Part shown: in pieces, positions 18,791 through 28,310 of the stretch
Position numbering within the stretch: the stretch's first letter is position 1
How the letters are laid out: the number at the start of each line of letters is the position of its first letter
Assembly (NCBI GenBank): GCA_035504215.1
Contig: DATJSI010000104.1
Span: 1 to 63,644, forward strand
Direction: 5' to 3'
Source: Mycobacteriales bacterium
GTDB taxonomy: Bacteria > Actinomycetota > Actinomycetes > JAFAQI01
DNA: 63,644 bases
The notes under the pieces: generated by a model
The model's database searches: none
What the model was told of the DNA's origin: nothing
Seen by the model: only the letters and a program-made list of their open reading frames with translations
Position numbers and translations under genes: made by a program

Positions 18791-20647
18791 TCAGGATTTT
18801 GCGGGTTCGCCGGTGGAGAGCGCCGCGATGAACGCCTCCTGCGGAACCTCGACGCGCCCGACCATCTTCATCCGGCGCTTTCCTTCCTTCTGCTTCTCCA
18901 GCAGCTTTCGCTTGCGGGTGATGTCACCGCCGTAGCACTTCGCGAGCACGTCCTTGCGCATCGCGCGGATGTTCTCCCGCGCGATGACACGGGTCCCGAT
19001 CGCTGCCTGAATCGGCACCTCGAACTGCTGGCGCGGGATCAGCTCGCGCAGCTTGGACGCCATCAACGTGCCGTAGCCGTAAGCCTTGTCCTTGTGCACG
19101 ATCGCACTGAACGCGTCGACGGGCTCACCTTGGAGCAGGATGTCGACCTTGACCAGGTCCGCCTCCTGCTCGCCGGCCGGTTCGTAGTCGAGGCTGGCGT
19201 AACCACGGGTCCGCGACTTCAGCTGGTCGAAGAAGTCAAAGATGATCTCTGCGAGCGGCAGCATGTACTTCAGCTCGACCCGGTCCTCGGAGAGGTACTC
19301 CATTCCTTTCAGGGAGCCGCGTCGGGTCTGGCAGAGGTCCATGACGGCACCGACGTACTCGGTCGGAAGCAGCAGCATGGCATCGACGACCGGCTCGAAG
19401 ACCTCGCCGATCTTGCCGGTCGGCCAGTCCGCAGGGTTGGTGACCGTGACCTCGCCGCCGGTCTCGAGCTCGACCCGGTAGACCACGTTGGGTGCGGTCG
19501 AGATCAGCGCAAGGTCGAACTCGCGCTCCAGCCGCTCACGAACGATCTCCAGGTGCAGCAGGCCGAGGAAACCGCAACGGAAGCCGAAGCCGAGTGCGGT
19601 CGAGGTCTCGGGTTCGTAGAGAAGCGCTGCGTCGTTGAGCTGCAGCTTGTCGAGCGCATCGCGCAGGATCGGGTAGTCGCTGCCGTCGATCGGATACAGC
19701 CCGGAGTAGACCATCGGCTTCGGGTGCCGGTAGCCGCCGAGCGACTCCACGGCCGGGCGGGTCGCGCTGGTGATCGTGTCGCCGACCCGGGCCTGGCGGA
19801 CGTTCTTGACGCCCGGGATGACGTAGCCCACCTCGCCGACGCCGAGGCTGCCGGTGGGCGTCTGATCCGGTGCGGCGACCCCGACTTCGAGCGTCTCGTG
19901 CGAAGCACCGGTCGACATCATCAGGCAGCGGTCGTGCGTGCTGAGCCGGCCGTCGACCACGCGGACGTAGGTGATGACGCCGCGGTAGACGTCGTACACG
20001 GAGTCGAAGATGAGCGCGCGCGGCGGCGCCTCCGGGTTGCCGACGGGGGCCGGCACCTGCCGGACCACCTCGTCGAGCAGGTCGCGCACGCCTTCGCCGG
20101 TCTTGGCGCTCACCCGAAGCACCTCGTCGGGGCGACAGCCGATGATGTGCGCGATCTCTTCGGCGTACTTGTCCGGCTGCGCAGCGGGCAGGTCGATCTT
20201 GTTGAGCACCGGGATGATCGTGAGGTCGTTGTCGATCGCGAGGTAGAGGTTGGCGAGGGTCTGCGCCTCGATGCCCTGCGCCGCATCGACGAGAAGGACC
20301 GCACCCTCGCAGGCGGCCAGGCTGCGGCTGACCTCGTAGGAGAAGTCGACGTGGCCGGGGGTGTCGATCAGGTCGAGCACGTACTGCTCGCCGTTGACCG
20401 ACCACGGCAGCCGGACGTTCTGTGCCTTGATCGTGATGCCGCGCTCACGCTCGATGTCCATCTTGTCGAGGTACTGCGCCCGCATGTTGCGGCTCTCGAC
20501 GATGCCGGTGATCTCCAGCATCCGGTCGGCGAGCGTCGACTTGCCGTGGTCGATGTGCGCGATGATGCAGAAATTGCGGATCCGGGCCGGATCGGTACGC
20601 CGGGAGGCGGCGGCATCGGAGTCGGCGGGCACATTCCATCGTGTCAC
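18791..20647 (-). CDS. lepA: Elongation factor 4 (LepA)
   Basis: A ribosome-associated GTPase that back-translocates or rescues stalled ribosomes. Its 618 residues contain G1 AHIDHGKST, the switch region [16 protein letters not shown]3 DTPGHVDF and G4 NKIDLP, followed by EF-G-like domains and the LepA-specific C-terminal domain ending near [16 protein letters not shown]. The GTG start at 20647 has GGAG upstream; a second GTG at 20632 would also fit family N-termini. It is divergent from rpsT across 112 bp, the typical actinobacterial arrangement. Confidence 0.96.
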   Translation of the reverse strand: MTRWNVPADSDAAASRRTDPARIRNFCIIAHIDHGKSTLADRMLEITGIVESRNMRAQYLDKMDIERERGITIKAQNVRLPWSVNGEQYVLDLIDTPGHVDFSYEVSRSLAACEGAVLLVDAAQGIEAQTLANLYLAIDNDLTIIPVLNKIDLPAAQPDKYAEEIAHIIGCRPDEVLRVSAKTGEGVRDLLDEVVRQVPAPVGNPEAPPRALIFDSVYDVYRGVITYVRVVDGRLSTHDRCLMMSTGASHETLEVGVAAPDQTPTGSLGVGEVGYVIPGVKNVRQARVGDTITSATRPAVESLGGYRHPKPMVYSGLYPIDGSDYPILRDALDKLQLNDAALLYEPETSTALGFGFRCGFLGLLHLEIVRERLEREFDLALISTAPNVVYRVELETGGEVTVTNPADWPTGKIGEVFEPVVDAMLLLPTEYVGAVMDLCQTRRGSLKGMEYLSEDRVELKYMLPLAEIIFDFFDQLKSRTRGYASLDYEPAGEQEADLVKVDILLQGEPVDAFSAIVHKDKAYGYGTLMASKLRELIPRQQFEVPIQAAIGTRVIARENIRAMRKDVLAKCYGGDITRKRKLLEKQKEGKRRMKMVGRVEVPQEAFIAALSTGEPAKS

Positions 20648-20759
20648 GAATCCGGCTCCGGACCGGGGCGCCGGGCTGCTCGGCGTTCGCTTCGGACGGC
20701 GGTCGGCTGATAACCTGTCAGGCCGAATCTCCACACCCGTCGATCGAGGTAGTTCCCGC

Positions 20760-21020
20760 GTGGCCAACATCAAGTCCCAGATCAAGCGCAACCGCCAGAA
20801 CGAAGCGCGCCGGTTGCGCAACAAGGGTGTGAAGTCCGAGCTCAAGACCGCCGTGCGCCGCTTCCGCGAGGCGGCCGACTCCGGCGACACCGATGCCGCG
20901 ACGACCGCGATGCGCAGCGCGTCCCGGCTGCTCGACAAGGCGGCCAGCAAGGGCGTCATCCACGGCAACCAGGCCGCCAACCGCAAGTCGGCGATGGCGC
21001 AGCGCGCCCAGTCGCTCTAG
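20760..21020 (+). CDS. rpsT: 30S ribosomal protein S20
   Basis: The primary 16S rRNA-binding protein S20, 86 residues: [20 protein letters not shown] at the N-terminus, a helical centre and [20 protein letters not shown] near the C-terminus. GTG start with GAGG upstream. It is the only plus-strand gene within this long minus-strand cluster and is convergent with holA. Confidence 0.97.
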   Translation: MANIKSQIKRNRQNEARRLRNKGVKSELKTAVRRFREAADSGDTDAATTAMRSASRLLDKAASKGVIHGNQAANRKSAMAQRAQSL

Positions 21021-21056
21021 CGCAGCGCCGCACAGCGGGTTCAGCGCGGCGTCGGT

Positions 21057-22040
21057 CTAGCGCCCGCCGGAATGGCTGGCCGCCGCAGCCACCGCCAGCA
21101 CCGCCCGCTCAACGGCGTACGCCGCATCGTCTGCCGCGCCTTTGAGGTCGGCGTCCGCGACGGCAACCGCCCGGATCGCTTCGCCCACCGACTCGGGCCG
21201 CCAGCGCCGCAGCCAGCCCTGAGCCCGGCGGACCTTCCACGCCGGCATCCGCAGCTTCGCCGCGAGCGCGTCCGGCGAGCCTTGACCGGCGGCACCGACC
21301 TGGGCGATCAGGCGCAGGTTGGCGGCGAGCGAGCTGCTGACCAGAACTGGGTCCAGGCCGGTCGCGAAGGCCCACCGCAAGGTCTCGAGGGCGGCCGCGG
21401 CATCCCCGTCGACGGCTCGGTCCGCGACCGCGAACCCGGTCGACTCGGCCCGGCCGCGGTAGTAGACGGCGACCTCCTCGACCGAGATCAAGCCACCGAC
21501 GTCGGCAGCGAGCTGCATCGCCGCCGTGGACAGCTCCCGCAGGTCGGTGCCGATCGCGGCGACCAGCTCGGCGGCCGCATCGTGGTCGAGGCTGGCCCCG
21601 GCCGCCCGCACCTCGTCGACGACGAACTGCTCGCGGTCGCGCATCGTCTTGACCGGCGACACCGTGACGACGTGCGCCCCTGCGCCGCGAAGGGTCTCGA
21701 GCCCGGCCTTGCCCTTCACGCCCCCTGCATGCACGCCGATGATGCTCACGCCCGGCTCGGGGGACTGCGCGAACTCGGTGAGGGCGGCGACGAATGCCTT
21801 GTCGGCGTCCTGCAGGTTGCGGACCACGACGGGACGGTCTTCCGCGAACAGGGACGGGCCGAGGATTTCGGCCAGCTCGTCGACGCTGGCCTGCCCGGCA
21901 TCGATCTCGTGCGAGGTGCTGATCACTTCGGCGGGCTCGTCTCCCGGCGAGGCAGCCGCGGCAGTCGCGGCGACCGCGCCGAGTGCTCTCGCCACTGCCC
22001 GGGAGACCAACAGCTCCTCGTCCCCGACGACGAGCGTCAT
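21057..22040 (-). CDS. holA: DNA polymerase III subunit delta
   Basis: The clamp-loader delta subunit that opens the beta clamp. It has 327 residues with LVVGDEELLVSRAV at the N-terminus, the segment ILGPSLFAEDRPVVVRNLQD in the RecA-like domain, and the helical collar ending AVERAVLAVAA. The ATG at 22040 overlaps the comEC stop (ATGA) and was preferred over the ATG three codons upstream. The comEA-comEC-holA order is conserved in many bacteria. Confidence 0.94.
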   Translation of the reverse strand: MTLVVGDEELLVSRAVARALGAVAATAAAASPGDEPAEVISTSHEIDAGQASVDELAEILGPSLFAEDRPVVVRNLQDADKAFVAALTEFAQSPEPGVSIIGVHAGGVKGKAGLETLRGAGAHVVTVSPVKTMRDREQFVVDEVRAAGASLDHDAAAELVAAIGTDLRELSTAAMQLAADVGGLISVEEVAVYYRGRAESTGFAVADRAVDGDAAAALETLRWAFATGLDPVLVSSSLAANLRLIAQVGAAGQGSPDALAAKLRMPAWKVRRAQGWLRRWRPESVGEAIRAVAVADADLKGAADDAAYAVERAVLAVAAAASHSGGR

Positions 22041-23527
22041 GGCGGCCACCGGCCAAGAATGTCACGCGGCTGCGACGCCCGACCGACGTACCGACGGGCG
22101 ATCGCGATCACGACGACCAGCCCGACGGCGACGACGGCCACCGGTGGTGCACCGGGCCAGCGCAAGCCGGCGCCGGGCAGCCCGGCCAACGAGCGCGCGA
22201 CCAGCGCGATCACCGCGGTCGCCAGCGCGGCCAGCCATGCCACCGGCGGTGCCAGGACGGGAACAAGCGTCGCGAGCAACGCGCACACAACGCCGAGGAT
22301 CGTGGCCGGCACGACCGCGGGCGCGGCGAGCAGGTTGGCCGGAACGGCGTACGGCGTCAGCTGGCCGAACGTCATCACCAGCAGCGGCGTGCAGGCCAGC
22401 TGCGCCGCGGCCGGCACCGCGATCGCCACCGCCAGCGGTCTCGGCATGTGCCGGGCCAGCCGATCCGTCCAGCCCGGCGCGACCAGCAGGAGCGCCGCCG
22501 TCGCGCATACGGACAGTCCGAACCCGACGGTGCGGGCGAGGAACGGGTTGACCAGGACCAACCCGAGCACGGCAAAGGCCAGCAGCCGGATCGGGCGCAC
22601 CTTGCGGCCCACGGCCAAGACGAACAACGCGACTCCGCCCATCACTGCGGCCCGCAGCACGCTCGGCGAAGGCCTGGCCAGCACCACGAACCCGGTCAGC
22701 GCGGTTGCGGCGACGGCGATCCGCGTGCGGCGGCGTACGCCGAGAGCACGGGCGAGCGCGAGCGTCACCGCCAGCACGACGCTGACGTTCTCACCCGACA
22801 CCGCTTCCAGGTGCGTGAGCCCGGTGAGCCGCATGTCGGTCTGTAACGACGGTGGAACGTCGGAGACGTCACCGTCAACGAGGCCGGGCAGCAGGCCGCG
22901 CTCGTCCACGGGCAGGCCGCCGCAGGCTCGGCGCAGCGCGGCCCGGGCCCGGCCGGCCAGGCGCTGCCACCACGGCGGCACCCCGATCGCGATCGGTGGC
23001 CCGCGGGCGTCGAGGACCGCGGCGACGTCGTCACCCCGCCGCGCCGCCTCGAGCCGACCGGTCAGCTCGACCCGCTGACCGGGTAGCAGCCCGGTCCACC
23101 CGTCCGAGTACGACAAGACCAGGATCGGACTGCTCGCTCGACGCCAGCCCTCCGCGTGCACCGACGTGGCGGTCGCATCGACGATGGTCAGCCCGACGGC
23201 GGCCGTGCTCGCGATCGGGTCGCGCACGAGTCGCGCAACCAGGTCGACATCGGCACGGTGGGCAGCGAGTCGCGCGACCGTGCTGGCGCGAAGGTCGTGC
23301 ACATGCCACACCGCCGCGAGCGACCCCAGCAAGACGCCGAGCATGGACGCAACGACCAACGCCGCGACCGGCCCGGCCCGCGCGCGACCGACAACGCCGA
23401 GCACGGACGCCGCAGCCGCAACGGCCAACCCGGTCCGGACCGCGAGCAAGGTGCAGACAGCGGTCGACGACCAGGCGCCGACTGCGGCCGCGATCAACCT
23501 TCGGTCAGCGGTCGTGAGCTCAGGCAC
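22037..23527 (-). CDS. comEC: ComEC/Rec2-family DNA uptake channel, without metallo-beta-lactamase domain
   Basis: A polytopic membrane protein forming the channel for single-stranded DNA import in transformation. Its 496 residues comprise N-terminal hydrophobic segments and an OB-like DUF4131 region (LLPGQRVELTGRLEAARRGD), then the Competence domain with LTGLTHLEAVSGENVSVVLA, PSPSVLRAAVMGGVALFV, and NPFLARTVGFGLSVCATAAL. Many full-length ComEC proteins continue with a metallo-beta-lactamase nuclease domain; this one stops after the last hydrophobic segment and RRYVGRASQP. It overlaps holA by 4 bp. Confidence 0.92.
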   Translation of the reverse strand: MPELTTADRRLIAAAVGAWSSTAVCTLLAVRTGLAVAAAASVLGVVGRARAGPVAALVVASMLGVLLGSLAAVWHVHDLRASTVARLAAHRADVDLVARLVRDPIASTAAVGLTIVDATATSVHAEGWRRASSPILVLSYSDGWTGLLPGQRVELTGRLEAARRGDDVAAVLDARGPPIAIGVPPWWQRLAGRARAALRRACGGLPVDERGLLPGLVDGDVSDVPPSLQTDMRLTGLTHLEAVSGENVSVVLAVTLALARALGVRRRTRIAVAATALTGFVVLARPSPSVLRAAVMGGVALFVLAVGRKVRPIRLLAFAVLGLVLVNPFLARTVGFGLSVCATAALLLVAPGWTDRLARHMPRPLAVAIAVPAAAQLACTPLLVMTFGQLTPYAVPANLLAAPAVVPATILGVVCALLATLVPVLAPPVAWLAALATAVIALVARSLAGLPGAGLRWPGAPPVAVVAVGLVVVIAIARRYVGRASQPRDILGRWPP

Positions 23528-23649
23528 GCGGCGACGGTAGGAGCCTCGCGATCGAGCCGACCGGTCGCAGAAGCAACGGTGGACAACGCGGCCGGGAGCG
23601 AGATCTGTGGACCGCCCGGCAGGTTCCGCACGGGCCGCTCAGGCGGCCC

Positions 23650-23829
23650 CTATCCCCAGTTCCACGGGCCGAGGCCGGGCCGCCCTGCCGAGCGGCGGAT
23701 CCGCTCGGCACGCGCGACCCTGCGCGCGAACGCTCGGCGCTTCACGCGCGTCTTCCACATGTACGCCGTGTAGAGAAGCGCACCGATGGCGATGCCGCCG
23801 ATGATCAGGACATCGTGAAGCACGAGCAC
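23650..23829 (-). CDS. Small basic single-pass membrane protein
   Basis: A 59-residue protein: a hydrophobic helix (VLIIGGIAIGALLYTAYMW) followed by a strongly basic cytoplasmic tail (KTRVKRRAFARRVARAERIR) and a short GLGPWNWG end. GTG start with AGGAGC about 9 bp upstream. It lies between comEC and the marR gene in the same direction, 122 bp before comEC. No recognised family; the helix-plus-basic-tail layout and the ribosome binding site are its support. Confidence 0.45.
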   Translation of the reverse strand: MLVLHDVLIIGGIAIGALLYTAYMWKTRVKRRAFARRVARAERIRRSAGRPGLGPWNWG

Positions 23830-23909
23830 ATCATGCCGCTCCTGAACACGGCGTCGCTGTCCGTCTCTCGCGGCCCCCGGCGCGCCAACCACGAGATGCC
23901 GCCGGGGGG

Positions 23910-24422
23910 TCAGGGTTCGTCGGGCTCGCCGGCCATTTCGTGCTTGATGTGGGCCAGCGCGTGCAGTCCGGCCCGAAGGCCGGCCAGCTGCTCCGCCGTG
24001 ATCATCTGCACCAGCTCGGTGTCGACGTCATCAACGCCTGCAGCGGTCGCCCGCGCAGCCTCGCGACCGCGCTCGGTGAGCTGCACGACCGTCCGGCGGC
24101 GGTCGTCCGGGTGCGGCTCGCGGACCAGGTAGCCCCGCGCGACGAGCGTCTCGATCAGCTGGCTCGCCGCCTGCTTCGTGATGCCGAGCCCGCGCACCAT
24201 GTCTCCGGCCGACCCGGCACGGTTCGCCATGCCGCCCAGCACGAAGGCACCGTTTCGTGGCAGGTCGTCCAGCCCTCGCGCGGCCAGGTGGCCGCGGATC
24301 GCGTTCGCGTAGGTCCCGCGGGCCGCGCGCATCAGCGCCGGCAGCGCAATGTCGTCCAGATCGTGCGGGTCGTGCGCCAGTCCGTGCGGATGTTCGCCGC
24401 CGGCAGCGGGGGGTTCGGCCAT
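23910..24422 (-). CDS. MarR-family transcriptional regulator
   Basis: A winged-helix regulator of about 170 residues. The DNA-binding part is LGITKQAASQLIETLVARGY, and the wing reads REPHPDDRRRTVVQLTERG, both typical of MarR. The ATG at 24422 was chosen because longer in-frame starts would run into a promoter and perfect inverted repeat just upstream, and because the -10 hexamer places transcription initiation at this ATG. It probably represses itself through that inverted repeat. The ligand is unknown. It separates comEA from comEC. Confidence 0.88.
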   Translation of the reverse strand: MAEPPAAGGEHPHGLAHDPHDLDDIALPALMRAARGTYANAIRGHLAARGLDDLPRNGAFVLGGMANRAGSAGDMVRGLGITKQAASQLIETLVARGYLVREPHPDDRRRTVVQLTERGREAARATAAGVDDVDTELVQMITAEQLAGLRAGLHALAHIKHEMAGEPDEP

Positions 24423-24429
24423 GACGAGC

Positions 24430-24469
24430 ACAGTACGGCGCCTCCGCACACTGGTCAATTTGGTTGACC
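24430..24469 (-). promoter_or_regulatory. Leaderless promoter with MarR-type operator
   Basis: On the minus strand TTGACC (24458-24453), 17 bp, TACTGT (24435-24430), then 7 bp to the ATG of marR, so the transcript would start at or next to the start codon. The -35 hexamer is one arm of the perfect inverted repeat GGTCAA-N5-TTGACC (24453-24469), which fits autorepression by MarR. Confidence 0.6.
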
Positions 24470-24488
24470 GTCAAGCCAGTGGACAGAT

Positions 24489-25418
24489 CTATGGCGTCAC
24501 CAGCGGTGACAGCTCGGCGTACCGGGCGGGGCCGATGCCGGGCACCTGCTGAAGCTGCGCGACGCTGCTGAACCCGTTGTGGGCATCGCGCCAGTCGATG
24601 ATCTTCTGCGCGGTCACCGGGCCGACGCCGGGAAGCGTCTCGAGCTGGTCGAGCGTGGCGGAGTTCAGCCCGATCGGTGCCGGCGAGCCGCCGGAGCCGT
24701 CGACCCCGCCGGAGTCCGTGCCGTCGGTGGCCGTGCCGGATGTGTTCTGCACGCCGATCAGAAGGAGCTGGCCGTCGCTGACCCGAGCCGCGAGGTCGAT
24801 CGTCGCCAGCTCGCGGTGGTGCAGCGGGCCGCCCGCCGCCGCGATCGCATCGGCCACCCTCGCGCCGACCGGCAGCGTCACGAGCCCTGGCTTGCGCACC
24901 CGGCCGCCGACATCAACGACGATCGAGGAGCCCGCATCGCTCGCCACGGGTGCGGGGTCGGACGGCTGGCCGATCGGGACCGATGCACCCGCGCTCGGTT
25001 GGTACGGGTCAGCCGGGCCGGCGGCGTGGTGACGGACCAGCAGCACGCCGGCCGCGACAAGAGCGACCAGGGCGAGCACGGTGCCCGCTGCCGCCCGGCC
25101 CGTGAGCCGGCCCAGCACGCCGTGCGACCAAGGCGGCGAGCGGTCGATCGCCCAGGCGCGGGCGAGCTCGCCGAACGGCGGTGGACCGGCTGGCCCACTC
25201 GACTCCACCCGATTCAGGTCCGCGGGCGCCGTGGTCGCGGGCGCTGCTTGTCGCAGGAGCGGGACGTCGCCGTCGGTCGGCGGCGGCGGGTCCAGATCGA
25301 CCGACGACAGCGCGGGAGTCCAGCCGCTCGCGGGCCGGCCGAGTCCGAGCGCGGCCAAGCGTTCGCCGGCCCGCGCCCGATCGTCGGCCGTCGCTGCCGC
25401 CCGGCTCGATCGCACCAC
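24489..25418 (-). CDS. comEA: ComEA-like DNA-binding competence protein
   Basis: A membrane-anchored DNA receptor for transformation, 309 residues. A long acidic/Pro-rich cytoplasmic N-terminus precedes one transmembrane helix (GTVLALVALVAAGVLLV, ~residues 112-128). Then come an extracytoplasmic SLBB domain (SSIVVDVGGRVRKPGLVTLP), a Gly/Ser/Asp linker, and a C-terminal double helix-hairpin-helix (NSATLDQLETLPGVGPVTAQ; LQQVPGIGPARYAELSPLV) that would bind dsDNA. Whether this strain is transformable cannot be told from sequence. Confidence 0.92.
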   Translation of the reverse strand: MVRSSRAAATADDRARAGERLAALGLGRPASGWTPALSSVDLDPPPPTDGDVPLLRQAAPATTAPADLNRVESSGPAGPPPFGELARAWAIDRSPPWSHGVLGRLTGRAAAGTVLALVALVAAGVLLVRHHAAGPADPYQPSAGASVPIGQPSDPAPVASDAGSSIVVDVGGRVRKPGLVTLPVGARVADAIAAAGGPLHHRELATIDLAARVSDGQLLLIGVQNTSGTATDGTDSGGVDGSGGSPAPIGLNSATLDQLETLPGVGPVTAQKIIDWRDAHNGFSSVAQLQQVPGIGPARYAELSPLVTP

Positions 25419-25508
25419 GGCGCGACCGTAGGTCGGTTCCCCGGCGCGATCTCAGCGTCGCGTCGTGCTGTGGAAGACCGCGCCTCGCGCCCGACTGGTG
25501 GACGCGGC

Positions 25509-27989
25509 TCAGGCAGCCACGACGTTGACCAGCCGCGGCGCGCGGACGATCACCGTCCGCACCTCACGGCCGGCCAGGGCGCGCGCCACGCCGGGCGCGG
25601 CCAGGGCGAGCTCGCGCAACGCATCCTCAGAGACATCCGCCGCGACGGTCAGCCGGTCGCGGACCTTGCCGTCGACCTGGACCACACACGTGACCTCGTC
25701 CTCGACCAAGAGCGTCTCGTCGTACCCCGGCCACTCGGCGAAGACCACCGAAGGAGCGCGGCCGAGCAGCGACCAGGCCTCCTCCGCGGTGAACGGCGCG
25801 AAGATCGACAGCATCCGCGCCAGCGCCTCGGCCGCCTCGCGGATCGCGGCGGCGCGCTCGGGCGTCGACAGCCCGCCACCATCGATTGCCTTGCGGACCA
25901 GCGAGGTCAGCTCCATCAACCGCGCGATCGTGACGTTGAACCGCTTGGTCCGCGCATGCTCGGTCGCGTCCGCGATCAGCTTGTGCACCGCGCGCCGGAT
26001 CTCCGCATCGCCCGTCGTCGGGTCCGAGTCCATCGCGGCCGACCCGACGTCGCTGGCCACGCGCCAGACCCGGGCCAGCCACTTCACCGCGCCGGTGGGC
26101 GACACATCGGCCCAGTCGATGTCGTCCTCGGGCGGCCCGGCGAACAGCATGGTCACGCGCACTGCGTCCGGACCGTACTTGGCCAGCTCTTCCTGCAGGT
26201 TGACCAGGTTGCCCTTCGACTTCGACATCGCCGCGCCGTCCATGATCACCTGGCCTTGATTGGTCAGGCGGGTGAACGGTTCGGTGAACCCGACCATGCC
26301 CATGTCGTACAGGGCCTTGGTCAGGAACCGGGAGTACAGCAGATGCAGGATCGCGTGCTCGACGCCGCCGATGTACTCGTCGACCGGTAACCAGTCGGCG
26401 GTGCGCTGCGGATCGAACGCGGCCTGGGAGTCGTCCACCGACGGGTAGCGCAGGTAATACCACGCCGAGTCGACGAACGTGTCCATCGTGTCGGTGTCAC
26501 GCGAGGCGGGGCCGCCGCACGACGGGCAGTCGACCTTCACCCACTCGGTCGCCGAGGACAGGGGTGACTCGCCGCCGGTGGGGCGCAGCTCGTAGCCCTC
26601 CGTCGGCAACAGCACCGGCAGCTGGTCGTCCGGCACCGGCAGCTCGCCGCAGGACGGGCAGTGCACGATCGGGATCGGGCAGCCCCAGTAGCGCTGCCGT
26701 GACAGCAGCCAGTCGCGCAACCGGTAGGTCACCGCCGGCTCGCCCTCACCGGCCGACTCCAGGTCCGCCGCGATCGCGGCGATCGCGTCGTCCTTGGTCA
26801 TCCCGTCGTAACGCCCGCTGTTCACCAGCACGCCGTCACCCGTGGTTGCGACGCCCGTCTCGGCCGGGTCCGGCTCGCCGGTGTCCACGACCATCCGCAC
26901 CGGCAGGTCGAAGACCCGCGCGAAGTCCAGGTCGCGCTGGTCGTGCGCCGGGACCGCCATGATCGCCCCGGTGCCGTAGTCAGCCAGGACGTAGTCCGCC
27001 GCCCACACCGCGATCCGCTCGCCGTTGACCGGGTTGATCACGACCCGGCCCAGCGGCACGCCGGTCTTGTCACGTCCCTCGCTCAGCCGCTCGATCTCCG
27101 TCGAGTGCCGCACCTGCTCCAGGTACGACGTGAACGCCTCGCGCTGCTCGTCCGCACACAGCTCACTCGCCAGCTCCGAGTCGGCGGCGACGACAAAGAA
27201 GGTCGCGCCGAACAACGTGTCGGGCCGGGTCGTGAAGACCCGGACCGGCTGGTCGCGACCCTCGATCCGGAAGTCGACGTAGGCGCCGGTCGAGCGGCCG
27301 ATCCAATTGCGTTGCATCGTCAGCACCGGACCGGGCCAGACGCCGTCCAGCCCCGCCATGTCGGCCAGCAACCGCTCGGCGTACTCGGTGATCTTGAAGA
27401 ACCACTGGGTCAGGTTGCGTTTCGTGACCTCGGTGCCGCAGCGCTCGCAGCGGCCGGCGATCACCTGCTCGTTCGCCAGGACGGTCAGGTCCTTCGGGCA
27501 CCAGTTGACCGGTGCCGATTTCCGGTAGGCCAGCCCACGCTCGTACAACCGCAGGAACAGCCACTGGGTCCAGCGGTAGTACTCCGGGTCAGAGGTGTGC
27601 AGCCGGGTCCGCCAGTCGAAGGACATGCCCATCCGCCGGTAGCCCTCGGACTGGACCTCGATGTTGGCGTAGGTCCAGTCCCGGGGGTCCAGCCCACGGG
27701 CCAGTGCGGCGTTCTCGGCCGGCAGCCCGAAGGAGTCCCAGCCGATCGGGTGCAGCACGTCGTGACCGGTAGCGCGGGCGAACCGCGCGACCGCATCGCC
27801 GATGCTGAACGCCTCGGCATGACCCATGTGCAGGTCGCCGCTCGGGTAGCTGAACATGTCGACGACGTACGCCCGCGGGCGGGATCCGTCGTCGACCGGC
27901 TCGAAGACGTGCAGGTCGTCCCAGACCGGCAGCCACTTGTCCACGACGCCCAGCGGGTCGTATCCCGACTCGGGTGCGGCCTCACTCAT
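25509..27989 (-). CDS. leuS: Leucyl-tRNA synthetase
   Basis: A class I aminoacyl-tRNA synthetase of 826 residues, bacterial LeuRS size. The HIGH-type motif is HMGH in [12 protein letters not shown]; the CP1 editing domain follows ([31 protein letters not shown]); the KMSKS-type motif reads AAMSKSKGN; zinc cysteines occur in CPSCGELP and CPSCGGPA. The start ATGAGTGAG gives [15 protein letters not shown] leader with a Leu-rich peptide, a hairpin and an intrinsic terminator lies immediately upstream, indicating attenuation in response to leucyl-tRNA charging. Confidence 0.97.
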   Translation of the reverse strand: MSEAAPESGYDPLGVVDKWLPVWDDLHVFEPVDDGSRPRAYVVDMFSYPSGDLHMGHAEAFSIGDAVARFARATGHDVLHPIGWDSFGLPAENAALARGLDPRDWTYANIEVQSEGYRRMGMSFDWRTRLHTSDPEYYRWTQWLFLRLYERGLAYRKSAPVNWCPKDLTVLANEQVIAGRCERCGTEVTKRNLTQWFFKITEYAERLLADMAGLDGVWPGPVLTMQRNWIGRSTGAYVDFRIEGRDQPVRVFTTRPDTLFGATFFVVAADSELASELCADEQREAFTSYLEQVRHSTEIERLSEGRDKTGVPLGRVVINPVNGERIAVWAADYVLADYGTGAIMAVPAHDQRDLDFARVFDLPVRMVVDTGEPDPAETGVATTGDGVLVNSGRYDGMTKDDAIAAIAADLESAGEGEPAVTYRLRDWLLSRQRYWGCPIPIVHCPSCGELPVPDDQLPVLLPTEGYELRPTGGESPLSSATEWVKVDCPSCGGPASRDTDTMDTFVDSAWYYLRYPSVDDSQAAFDPQRTADWLPVDEYIGGVEHAILHLLYSRFLTKALYDMGMVGFTEPFTRLTNQGQVIMDGAAMSKSKGNLVNLQEELAKYGPDAVRVTMLFAGPPEDDIDWADVSPTGAVKWLARVWRVASDVGSAAMDSDPTTGDAEIRRAVHKLIADATEHARTKRFNVTIARLMELTSLVRKAIDGGGLSTPERAAAIREAAEALARMLSIFAPFTAEEAWSLLGRAPSVVFAEWPGYDETLLVEDEVTCVVQVDGKVRDRLTVAADVSEDALRELALAAPGVARALAGREVRTVIVRAPRLVNVVAA

Positions 27990-28042
27990 CGCTGTCTCGC
28001 TCTCTCGTTCTCAACCGAGGGTCAATCGGAGCTTCCGGGCAC

Positions 28043-28068
28043 AGAAAAGGCCCTCACGCAGGAGGGCC
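28043..28068 (-). terminator. Intrinsic terminator in the leuS leader (attenuator)
   Basis: Read on the minus strand: GGCCCTC, loop CTGCGT, GAGGGCC, then TTTTCT. This is a perfect 7-bp GC-rich stem with a T-run, located 54 bp upstream of the leuS ATG and downstream of a Leu-Leu-Leu leader peptide. Its position inside the leuS leader rather than after a gene argues for attenuation. Confidence 0.85.
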
Positions 28069-28102
28069 GCCGCGCTGACGTGGTGCGTAGTCAGCGCGGC
28101 CC
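28069..28102 (-). promoter_or_regulatory. Leader hairpin / candidate antiterminator of the leuS attenuator
   Basis: On the minus strand GCCGCGCTGAC pairs perfectly with GTCAGCGCGGC around a 10-nt loop (28100-28069), directly abutting the terminator stem. The leader-peptide stop codon TGA lies inside its first arm. An alternative pairing, GGGCCGC (28102-28096) with GCGGCCC (28070-28064), would sequester the 5' arm of the terminator. Exactly which fold antiterminates is inferred, not shown. Confidence 0.7.
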
Positions 28103-28132
28103 GGGAAGGAGCAAGCAACGGGTCGCAGACAC
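28091..28132 (-). CDS. leuS leader peptide (Leu-Leu-Leu)
   Basis: A 13-residue reading frame, MSATRCLLLPGPR with a GTG start, containing three consecutive Leu codons of different kinds (TTG CTC CTT). Its stop codon falls in the first arm of the leader hairpin. No Shine-Dalgarno is present; a -10-like TACGAT (28144-28139) ends 6 bp before the GTG, consistent with a leaderless transcript. Stalling at Leu codons when charged tRNA-Leu is scarce would change folding of the downstream hairpins and permit leuS transcription. The inference rests on position, composition and the adjoining terminator. Confidence 0.72.
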   Translation of the reverse strand: MSATRCLLLPGPR

Positions 28133-28310
28133 GAGAAGATCGTATCGCAACCGGCGCATCACGCCCGCCGATAACCCGACGGCCGTCAACCAAAGCGATC
28201 CCCGCAACGTCTCAATAACGAATGAACCGAGCGAGGGTGTCAACCGTCCGAGAAGGCGGAAGACCTCACATAGAGTGCAAGCGCGGGGGATGTTGATGGC
28301 TGGAGACCGG

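Noticed and set aside
20680-20745. Promoter for rpsT around GATAAC
   Set aside because: No convincing -35/-10 pair at acceptable spacing; too weak to list.
28043-28144. Reading the leuS leader as a T-box riboswitch
   Set aside because: I see no specifier-loop stem I architecture or T-box (TGGNACCGCG) sequence. The Leu-rich peptide plus terminator fits ribosome-mediated attenuation instead.
26943-28310. Long N-terminal extension of the L,D-transpeptidase frame into leuS antisense
   Set aside because: The lipoprotein signal peptide and GGAG-positioned ATG at 28311 define the true start; the upstream part is a shadow of leuS.
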